Of a DNA stretch of 5,084 bases, positions 1-5,084 are shown one piece after another; position 1 is the stretch's first letter, and every line of letters begins with the position of its first letter. Where the stretch lies: assembly GCA_021790415.1 (NCBI GenBank), contig JAJYDZ010000168.1, forward strand, positions 1 through 5,084. Reading direction: 5' to 3'. The notes below the pieces were generated by a model. That model did not search any database, had not been told where the DNA came from, and saw nothing but the letters and a program-made list of their open reading frames with translations. The translations under genes were made by a program, and so were the position numbers. Origin of the DNA: Thermoplasmata archaeon (lineage in GTDB: Archaea > Thermoplasmatota > Thermoplasmata > Thermoplasmatales > Thermoplasmataceae).

Positions 1-35
1 TGTGGAAACTTCATTTCAACCCCCGCTTATGACCA

Positions 36-97
36 GTACAGTTCTTGAATCGTTAAATGGAGGCACCGGCCGGTTGAATTGCCTCCGGTATCTGTAC
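36..97. repeat. Nested inverted repeats around a GC palindrome
   Basis: Two nested arm pairs are visible: GTACAG (36-41) with CTGTAC (92-97), and GGAGGCA (59-65) with TGCCTCC (80-86). Inside them lies the perfect 10-base palindrome ACCGGCCGGT (65-74). The inner 7-bp stem with a 14-base loop is the stronger part. No T-run follows, so it is not a classical intrinsic terminator. It could be a degenerate terminator, a dispersed repeat or the end of a mobile element. Confidence 0.4.
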
Positions 98-221
98 ATT
101 TTGGGTAAATACTGAATATGGTTAAAATACTATTCTTCTTAATTCAATTATTTTCAAAAATGTAAAGTTTCCTTGCAATGTTCGAGAGTGGAACGACTAA
201 GAGGGAGTCAATATAATCTAC

Positions 222-261
222 AAGTTATTTTCAATAACTTCTTCCGTTTTTGACGGTTTTT
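222..261 (+). terminator. Tandem small hairpins ending in a T-run (weak terminator candidate)
   Basis: AAGTTATT (222-229) and AATAACTT (233-240) form a perfect 8-bp inverted repeat with a 3-base loop. Directly after it, CCGT (244-247) and ACGG (253-256) form a short stem followed by five Ts (257-261). Together they could end plus-strand transcription coming from the left edge. The stems are AT-rich or short, so the thermodynamic case is weak. Confidence 0.3.
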
Positions 262-338
262 AGAATCGAACGGATCCTGTTTAAACGAAATGTTTATTTT
301 ATCATGACAATAAACAAATTAATGACGATTTATGAAGT

Positions 339-344
339 TATAAT
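339..344 (+). promoter_or_regulatory. Possible -10 box upstream of the membrane-protein gene
   Basis: A perfect TATAAT lies about 70-90 bases upstream of the candidate starts of the plus-strand gene. No good TTGACA-like -35 sits 16-18 bases before it. In DNA this AT-rich the hexamer can occur by chance; another TATAAT is at 212-217. If the organism is archaeal, the reading does not apply. Confidence 0.2.
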
Positions 345-411
345 CAATTATTATTGGCAATCAAATTTAGATAGTAAAATTGCTGAAAGGAAGGGTGCCT
401 AATATCTGACT

Positions 412-1791
412 ATGATATGTCGGAGTCGCTCTATGATTGCCCAGAACAACAAAACTGTGGAATTACTTTATAACTCAGAGATCAAGAATCTTAAAGCAGC
501 AGGTAATCTACTTGATCTTATACAGCCAACTTTCAATCTAAAAAAAATCAAAATGCTTACTACTAAAAAACATGGTATGAGGATAAGTTCAACAGGGGTC
601 AGCGGTAAATTGGTATTTTCTTATGTCGATAAGAAGTTAACGGACTACAATCCTGCACCGACACTTATCAAAGACCATATGAAGTCCTTAATGATTGAAA
701 GGCGGGAAATCAGTATTCAACATAATGAATGGTCGAGAACCGATGAAGTCACTGATACTTATACCATTGTGAATAAAGGAAACTTAAATGTAAGTAGAGT
801 TTTTGTTCCAACTGAATACTTTAGAGACGAATTACAGATTTATGATTCCAGTTGGAATAAGTTATCGTTTAAATCATTCAAGGACAAGGAAATTCGACCA
901 AATATTAGTAAGAAAGAGGGTATAAATGATGAACCTTATATTTTTGAGGTACGCCTTAAAAATCCACTTAGGAAAAATAATAGAGAATTAATCATTCTGA
1001 AATACAAAATAATATCGAATAATCCCGGTAGGCTAACAAGAATTATTAGCTGGGTAAAAGATGTATTGCCATTTTATGAAAACAACGACTGTCTCTTCAG
1101 TTTTATTGATGTTGAAAGAACATTAACAGATAAAAAATCCAGAAATTTGACATTCACTCTGACTCTAGCTGAAGGCACGACTGCAACTTCGTATCTCGTT
1201 CTTGGTATTTATGGTTCGGGTAGAGGTAAAGTGTTTGACTCAGGTGAAGATAATGAACTGAATTACTATTCGGAAGGACGAAATGTTTTCTTCAGTCTAT
1301 CAGAAAACAGGTTAAAAGAGATCCAATTTCTGCTAGTACTACTGAAAGTCAGTCCTCAGAGCAGGCTTTTTTACGCGGTATCATCAATACAACTTCTTGT
1401 CATTTCCCTTCTTCTGTTAACTGGCATTGTCATACACTTCCAGCAATTTGTTAATGCAACAGGTCTTATCACAGGTTTAATGGTTTCAATCCTTACCTTA
1501 TTTTTAATACCGGAAAAATCGAGACTTGAGGATGTTAGAATTGGTGTAGCAGGTTATTCTATTATTCTGTCATCGTTTGTAATATTACACACTTTGGCAG
1601 TCTATTTTAGAATAAGAATAGTTCAATATCTATTGAACTTAATTCCACTTATCTACTTTGAATCAGTATTTATAGCAGGGGTGGTATTATATCTGACAAT
1701 CCTGTCTTTAATTCATTTGCTCAATTTTAAATATTCTAATTATTTCAACGGAAAGAAAAAAAATAATCCAAAGAAAAAGAATAACTTCTAG
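412..1791 (+). CDS. Unrecognised protein with soluble N-terminal domain and four C-terminal membrane helices
   Basis: I do not recognise this family. The longest frame from ATG 412 gives 459 residues; an in-frame TAA at 400-402 blocks any useful extension. ATG 433, with a well-spaced GGAG, is an equally good or better start (452 residues). There is no signal peptide. Residues ~1-315 are soluble. Residues ~98-200 alternate hydrophobic and polar residues and contain phrases such as YTIVNKG and VFVPTEY, suggesting a beta-sandwich-like domain (inference). Hydrophobic helices lie at about 320-342, 346-366, 378-398 and 413-437, followed by a Lys-rich tail (KKKNNPKKKNNF). By the positive-inside rule, the basic tail and the basic loop after helix 2 (EKSRLEDVR) put both termini in the cytoplasm, so the N-terminal domain would be cytosolic. 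No catalytic motif is evident. It is convergent to the minus-strand operon and is probably a separate transcription unit. Confidence 0.8.
   Translation: MICRSRSMIAQNNKTVELLYNSEIKNLKAAGNLLDLIQPTFNLKKIKMLTTKKHGMRISSTGVSGKLVFSYVDKKLTDYNPAPTLIKDHMKSLMIERREISIQHNEWSRTDEVTDTYTIVNKGNLNVSRVFVPTEYFRDELQIYDSSWNKLSFKSFKDKEIRPNISKKEGINDEPYIFEVRLKNPLRKNNRELIILKYKIISNNPGRLTRIISWVKDVLPFYENNDCLFSFIDVERTLTDKKSRNLTFTLTLAEGTTATSYLVLGIYGSGRGKVFDSGEDNELNYYSEGRNVFFSLSENRLKEIQFLLVLLKVSPQSRLFYAVSSIQLLVISLLLLTGIVIHFQQFVNATGLITGLMVSILTLFLIPEKSRLEDVRIGVAGYSIILSSFVILHTLAVYFRIRIVQYLLNLIPLIYFESVFIAGVVLYLTILSLIHLLNFKYSNYFNGKKKNNPKKKNNF
422..425 (+). promoter_or_regulatory. Ribosome binding site favouring the start at 433
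   Basis: GGAG is followed by 7 bases and then the ATG at 433, which is textbook spacing. The earlier ATG at 412 has its nearest purine-rich site (GGAAGGGTG, 389-397) 14 bases away, which is longer than usual. This supports starting the membrane protein at 433, seven codons later. Confidence 0.4.
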
Positions 1792-1803
1792 AGGTTATTG
1801 TTA

Positions 1804-1845
1804 GATGATCTACCATAATGACTTGTTCCCATTTCTTTGATCATC
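1804..1845. terminator. Weak inverted repeat in the convergent gap
   Basis: GATGATC (1804-1810) pairs with GATCATC (1839-1845) across a 28-base loop, followed by CCCCCTTCTTTAATTT on the plus strand. It lies 12 bases after the stop of the plus-strand gene, where a terminator is expected. The long loop and interrupted pyrimidine tract make it a poor example. I saw no better terminator for either strand in 1792-1950. Confidence 0.2.
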
Positions 1846-1950
1846 CCCCTTCTTTAATTTCAATGGCCTTAATGTTCTACTAATCACCGTTTTGCAATAT
1901 TCTGACTTAAAAGTAACAGACATACTGGAATTCGTTTAAAATAATCATAA

Positions 1951-2484
1951 TCACAGAACACGTTTTTCCCCTAGTTTCTTTAATTTATAAAAGGGAAAAT
2001 CCTCTCTTCCTATCAATTCAACCGATCTAATCTTAACTGCTATATTTTTCCACTCCATTAGAGTTCTGTTGTCTAATTGGTCCTCAATGGAAAGTAACTT
2101 ATCTCTTAGAATGTACAGAGACAGGTTTTTATTATATCTTTTAAAAATTGGGCAATCAGAATAAGCAATCCACCAATATTCACCATCTTCGAAAAGAAGA
2201 TCAAGTGGATATATACGACAGCACAATGGCCTATTTTCGTATATGCCACATTCACCTAATTCTATGTTAAAATATGGGCAGTGACCATCATGCGTCCGAA
2301 CGAAAAAGTTCAATCCAGAAGATGTAGAAGTGGCATGTTCCTGGCCGATTTTTTTAGATTCCTTGTTAAATACGTAGACGAGACCAATATTATCTTCGCA
2401 GAGCCTGCATGTCTTGCATTCTTCTTGATTGGAAAGAAAACTAGCAATTTCATATAATTTATTTAGAGATTCAGACCTGATCAT
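1951..2484 (-). CDS. YkgJ-like cysteine-cluster protein (putative zinc/iron-binding)
   Basis: This is a 177-residue cytosolic protein of the YkgJ / CxxCxxCC family, annotated as putative zinc- or iron-chelating. All eight cysteines lie in the family pattern: C23-x2-C26-x2-C29, then GHC69PYF, C79GIYENRP, C88C89RIYP and C111P. The C-x-IYxxRPxxCRxYP core is diagnostic. The C-terminal ~60 residues have no Cys and look helical. No membrane segment or signal peptide is present. The ATG overlaps the stop of the HD gene by one base (TAATG), and AAAGGT (2499-2494) sits 9 bases upstream, so the start is secure. It is the last gene of the operon and is probably made by coupled translation with the HD enzyme. 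The function of YkgJ proteins is poorly defined; metal binding is a family-level prediction, and any link to the HD metal site is inference. Confidence 0.85.
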   Translation of the reverse strand: MIRSESLNKLYEIASFLSNQEECKTCRLCEDNIGLVYVFNKESKKIGQEHATSTSSGLNFFVRTHDGHCPYFNIELGECGIYENRPLCCRIYPLDLLFEDGEYWWIAYSDCPIFKRYNKNLSLYILRDKLLSIEDQLDNRTLMEWKNIAVKIRSVELIGREDFPFYKLKKLGEKRVL

Positions 2485-4049
2485 TAACTATTTACCTTTA
2501 AAACGTCTAAAACTTCGGTTTTTATCGCATTCACATTGATATTACTGCATTCTGGGTTTAGGAAAATATGCACATAACCACGGTCATGATAATCCTTAAG
2601 GACTCCAAAATCATTACCAAATTCTGAATCATTAATCATATAATGTGAATTTCCATTTGCTTCCCTCACCAGAAACTTGCTCGAGCTTAACCAGTCTGAA
2701 CTGACGTTGGTTCCGTGTCTATTTTTCACTACCTCATCGATCTTCCAGATCATAAATGGCAGATCATTAGATGGTTTTAATTTATTCCTAAAGTTTTGAT
2801 TAAGTTCTGTTAATATTTTATCAATCTTAGGTCTGATAGAGTTTGGAATTAGAGTGCCATCAATCCTTGTCAACTGATTATAAAAAACCCTGTTACTATA
2901 AAGTCTTGCCAGCGACTTAGCAGTCATATCTTTTGAATTGCTTAAATGTTGTATAAACTCATCATCACCCATTATAGATATCTTTATAGCTTCATTACCC
3001 CTTTCATCTGGAGATTCAAAAGACCTCAGGTGATAGGAAAGAGAAAAATTGATCATAGCATTGAGACAAATAACCTGTTGATTATGGAAAATGACTGAAT
3101 ATAACATTTTTCTATCAAAAAGCAAAGAAAGTGCATGTGAAACTGCACTTCGCGTTAGGTACCATTCCAGTTTACCCCTTTCTCCGTTTTCGTTTGGAAG
3201 GATTTCCAACCCCCTGAATATCGCGATTGCAGGTGACGCACTTGATTTTATGGACGAGAAATAGGCATCTCTGGAGAGGTGGTCCATTCTGTCTAAATCA
3301 AATAGTCCGCTTACAAATTCTTTTATAACATCAATGTCTACTAAGTGATCATGATTGCACCCCTTCAAATAGGATTCATTTCCAGTAATTGAGTAGCCAA
3401 TAGCTGGTTTGCAAAGATTTCCACGCTGATCAAGTATTGATTTAACTGTATTTGAACCAGTAATGTTTGAAAACTGATTACTTTTAAACGTTTTTATCAA
3501 TCTCTCATATATGGGGCCGATACCATTTATGATTGTATAACCCCTCTCTTCGTGAGTGCTAAGGTCTATTTCGGTGCCATATTTCTTGGACACGTATTTG
3601 AAAGAATCCAGTAAATCATCATTACCTTCTAGTGTGTGGCTGAGAGGTAAGTGACCAACATCATGCAGCAAGAGTGCAACGAGGAACTCATCTTTCAAAT
3701 TATTTGTGCCTAGCCACTGGCCAAGCTGAACAGAATCAGTGTGTGCAATTTCGCTTTTTATTCTCACATTTGTTAATGCAAGATACCCTAACCAGTATGT
3801 TCCGATGGAGTGTGCAAAGCGTGTATGTGTTGCAGAAGGAAACACAAGCCAAACTACCCCGGCTTGCCTTAAGAACGCAAGACGAGAAAATTCCGGAGAT
3901 TTAACAATACTTCTGTAATCAATATCGCTTTGGTTATTAGATCCTACCCTAATTACCCTCGGAGTACCTTTACCTACACTTATTGATTCATATATCGGAT
4001 CTACAAAATCTTCGCTTTCTGAATTACCTAAAATCATAATCACAACCAA
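2484..4049 (-). CDS. HD-superfamily phosphohydrolase, SAMHD1/dGTPase-like
   Basis: This is a 521-residue predicted cytosolic, metal-dependent phosphohydrolase of the COG1078/SAMHD1-like HD class, whose members hydrolyse (d)NTPs or related nucleotides. Visible motifs are the opening DPIYESI (17-23), EFSRLAFLRQAG (53-64), HTRFAHSIG (75-83, with H80 the likely metal ligand), LLHDVGHLPLSH (127-138, HD pair H129-D130), HE (166-167), and LDRMDHLSRD (252-261). D253 matches SAMHD1 D311, and H257 replaces the usual Tyr. RKMLYSVIFH (313-322) matches the helix after the active site in relatives. Residues ~165-240 hold a longer segment between HD and the last Asp, and ~340-521 are an unassigned extension. 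The start is uncertain: TTG 4049 has AGG 10 bases upstream and lies 7 bases after the ATPase stop, whereas ATG 4037 gives 517 residues and a 19-base gap. The substrate cannot be read from sequence. Confidence 0.88.
   Translation of the reverse strand: MVVIMILGNSESEDFVDPIYESISVGKGTPRVIRVGSNNQSDIDYRSIVKSPEFSRLAFLRQAGVVWLVFPSATHTRFAHSIGTYWLGYLALTNVRIKSEIAHTDSVQLGQWLGTNNLKDEFLVALLLHDVGHLPLSHTLEGNDDLLDSFKYVSKKYGTEIDLSTHEERGYTIINGIGPIYERLIKTFKSNQFSNITGSNTVKSILDQRGNLCKPAIGYSITGNESYLKGCNHDHLVDIDVIKEFVSGLFDLDRMDHLSRDAYFSSIKSSASPAIAIFRGLEILPNENGERGKLEWYLTRSAVSHALSLLFDRKMLYSVIFHNQQVICLNAMINFSLSYHLRSFESPDERGNEAIKISIMGDDEFIQHLSNSKDMTAKSLARLYSNRVFYNQLTRIDGTLIPNSIRPKIDKILTELNQNFRNKLKPSNDLPFMIWKIDEVVKNRHGTNVSSDWLSSSKFLVREANGNSHYMINDSEFGNDFGVLKDYHDRGYVHIFLNPECSNINVNAIKTEVLDVLKVNS
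2494..2499 (-). promoter_or_regulatory. Ribosome binding site of the YkgJ-like gene
   Basis: On the minus strand AAAGGT lies 9 bases before the ATG at 2484, inside the 3' end of the HD gene. With the TAATG stop/start overlap it fits termination-reinitiation or fresh initiation at the same site. Confidence 0.5.
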
Positions 4050-4056
4050 CCCAAAA

Positions 4057-4839
4057 TTACCTATTTCCCATCACGGTTCGGAAAATAGTGTTAGCAACTT
4101 CTTCATAATTCTTCAACAAGGAAGTCTTTTTATTGTTTCCAGCGTACTTAACCGAAGGAAGGTATTCCTCATAAAGAAGTTCAGGATCGAATTCTATTAA
4201 ATGAGTACTGAGGTTTCTTTTACCCTCTAAAATGATTTCATGAACAAATTTCTCGAGAACACCCGAATAGCCATCTCTAATAACCTGCGATATAACGAGT
4301 ATTGGACGAATAGTCCTCTGGGTACTCAAATAATCTAATATTGCATTCCCCCCTACAAGGTTTTGACGATTGGGCTTTAGGACCAGTACTACAATGTTAC
4401 TTTTATCAAACAATGCTTGCATCACTTCATTAATACCTGACCGACTGTCTACAAGTATGAAGTCTGGGTTGAAATCATTGGATATTTGATCAAGCACTTG
4501 CTTCATTCTTGTCATTATATTGGTAGGTGGGGCTTCAACCAAAATATTGACCAAATTACCCTCTGTTGAAACAGTTGGAAGAATTTTTATAGTCCCACCT
4601 TTTGGAATTTTAATGTTATTAACATCAACTAAAGTTAATAGGCGGTTTCCTAAAATCACCTGGAGAGACGTTACGTTAACTTCATTTATAGAGAAAATAG
4701 AGTGCAATCCACCAGCCTCTAAATCAAAGTCAACACACACTACATTATATCCATTCGATGCGAGCAAATATGCGGTATTGGCGAGCAATATTGATCTTCC
4801 AACGCCACCTTTATACGAATAAAAAGTAATAATTGCCAT
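4057..4839 (-). CDS. ParA/MinD-like ATPase with KGGVGR variant Walker A
   Basis: This 260-residue protein belongs to the SIMIBI P-loop ATPases of ParA/MinD/CobQ type. The N-terminus TFYSYKGGVGRS (5-16) is the deviant Walker A: the signature lysine K10 is present, but the usual P-loop lysine is Arg15. VDFDLEAGG (36-44) gives the switch I/Walker A' aspartates D37 and D39. FILVDSRSG (127-135) is Walker B with D131. KPNRQNLVGG near residue 180 is the adenine-side strand/loop seen in this subclass. No DNA-binding helix or MinD-like amphipathic C-terminal helix is obvious, so classical plasmid partitioning is unlikely. No ParB gene is visible. The ATG overlaps the upstream gene's stop by one base (TAATG), with GGAG 10 bases before it. 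The HD gene follows within 7-19 bases. KGGVGR-variant ATPases are often found in multi-gene clusters with effector or signalling proteins (family knowledge), so a role as a regulatory switch for its neighbours is inferred. Confidence 0.88.
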   Translation of the reverse strand: MAIITFYSYKGGVGRSILLANTAYLLASNGYNVVCVDFDLEAGGLHSIFSINEVNVTSLQVILGNRLLTLVDVNNIKIPKGGTIKILPTVSTEGNLVNILVEAPPTNIMTRMKQVLDQISNDFNPDFILVDSRSGINEVMQALFDKSNIVVLVLKPNRQNLVGGNAILDYLSTQRTIRPILVISQVIRDGYSGVLEKFVHEIILEGKRNLSTHLIEFDPELLYEEYLPSVKYAGNNKKTSLLKNYEEVANTIFRTVMGNR

Positions 4840-5084
4840 TACTTATCTGCTCCAATAGACTCCAATTCCTTAGATTTCATCAGCTTCTCAACAAACTCAT
4901 CCACAAATTTTGTTGAAGTTAGATATTCTTTTATTTTAATTCTTAGAATATCCTCCCTTATTGAGAATTTCATAATTTGTCCAGTAGAATAATAAAGTAG
5001 TAAACCAAACATTGCATCAGAGGCATAATAAACTAATGGCCTTCCATCATCCCATATTAATAAAGATTTATCTATCCATTCATC
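4839..5084 (-). CDS. Partial unidentified protein, C-terminal 81 residues (first gene of the cluster seen)
   Basis: A minus-strand frame is open from the right edge to a TAA at 4841-4839 and encodes 81 residues. It starts in the window with DEWIDKSLLIWDDGRPLVYY and ends with ESIGADK. Its stop overlaps the ATPase ATG by one base, the same arrangement as at the HD/YkgJ junction, which strongly supports it being a real gene. The first half looks like a folded domain edge with aromatic and hydrophobic residues (YYASDAMFGLLLYYSTGQ). The second half is rich in Lys and Glu and probably helical (IREDILRIKIKEYL, FVDEFVEKLMKSKELE). I do not recognise the family; no catalytic motif is visible in this fragment. 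The rest of the gene lies beyond the right edge. Confidence 0.75.
   Translation of the reverse strand, partial: DEWIDKSLLIWDDGRPLVYYASDAMFGLLLYYSTGQIMKFSIREDILRIKIKEYLTSTKFVDEFVEKLMKSKELESIGADK
4850..4853 (-). promoter_or_regulatory. Ribosome binding site of the ATPase gene
   Basis: GGAG on the minus strand lies 10 bases before the ATG at 4839, inside the 3' end of the upstream gene. It supports this start, as does the reading MAIITFYSYKGG, which places the Walker A motif at the family's usual distance from the N-terminus. Confidence 0.5.

Larger units (their letters stand above)
1..411. other. Left-edge intergenic region, no supported gene
   Basis: No convincing gene lies in this 411-base stretch. 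The first ~115 bases look clearly richer in G and C than the rest. Plus frame 1 is open from the left edge to a TGA at 46-48, so the tail of an upstream gene could end there. Plus frame 2 is open from the edge to a TGA at 113-115, and frame 3 stops at 28-30. None of the short peptides resembles a family I know, so I do not choose between them. The rest (116-411) is AT-rich and contains two small hairpins and a possible -10 element, listed separately. Confidence 0.6.

Noticed and set aside
16..99. 27-codon minus-strand frame with ATG at 99
   Set aside because: It is too short, has no clear ribosome binding site, and overlaps the inverted repeats. The Arg/Pro-rich peptide simply reflects the GC-rich patch.
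179..217. 12-codon plus-strand frame starting ATG at 179
   Set aside because: It has no ribosome binding site and its length is expected by chance; no sign of a leader peptide such as repeated regulatory codons.
3674..3904. 76-residue plus-strand reading frame
   Set aside because: It lies wholly antisense inside the HD gene, over the region encoding the HTRFAHSIG and HDVGH motifs. Its translation has no recognisable features.
4520..4822. 100-residue plus-strand reading frame
   Set aside because: It is antisense to the N-terminal half of the ATPase, covering the Walker A and DxD codons. The ATPase explains the sequence fully.
4057..4839. Plasmid or chromosome partition gene (parA)
   Set aside because: The Walker A carries Arg in place of the P-loop Lys, the DSRSG and QNLVGG phrases fit the KGGVGR subclass, and no parB or obvious repeated parS-like sites are present in the window.
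1..5084. CRISPR array, tRNA or rRNA
   Set aside because: No regularly spaced direct repeats and no tRNA cloverleaf or rRNA-like conserved stretches were seen on either strand.

Overview
The window comes from a low-GC prokaryote (GC roughly in the mid-30s per cent by eye, not computed) that uses the standard code. Shine-Dalgarno-like sites (GGAG, AAAGGT, AGG) sit at sensible distances from several starts. I cannot name the lineage: no rRNA, tRNA or marker gene is present, and none of the protein families is lineage-specific. A bacterium or a methanogen-like archaeon with Shine-Dalgarno initiation would both fit.

Layout: positions 1-411 hold no convincing gene. The first ~115 bases are richer in GC and contain nested inverted repeats. 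They are followed by AT-rich DNA with two small hairpins and a possible -10 box. Positions 412-1791 (+) encode an unrecognised protein with a soluble, probably beta-rich N-terminal two-thirds and a four-helix membrane C-terminus. Positions 1792-1950 are a convergent intergenic gap. From 1951 to the right edge everything is on the minus strand and forms one tight gene cluster. In transcription order it holds (a) the C-terminal 81 residues of an unidentified protein cut by the right edge, (b) a ParA/MinD-type ATPase of the KGGVGR-variant class, (c) an HD-superfamily phosphohydrolase of the SAMHD1/dGTPase-like type (COG1078-like), and (d) a YkgJ-type cysteine-cluster protein.

The minus-strand genes are packed as a translationally coupled operon. 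The a/b and c/d junctions are both one-base TAATG overlaps, and b/c are 7-19 bases apart depending on the start chosen. Whatever the upstream gene encodes, the set pairs a P-loop switch ATPase, a predicted metal-dependent nucleotide phosphohydrolase and a metal-binding Cys protein. One inference is a small regulated module in which the ATPase controls or localises a nucleotide-degrading enzyme and the Cys protein supplies metal or senses metal/redox state. A conflict or defence role is possible, but the sequence does not establish it. The plus-strand membrane protein is convergent to this operon and need not be functionally linked.
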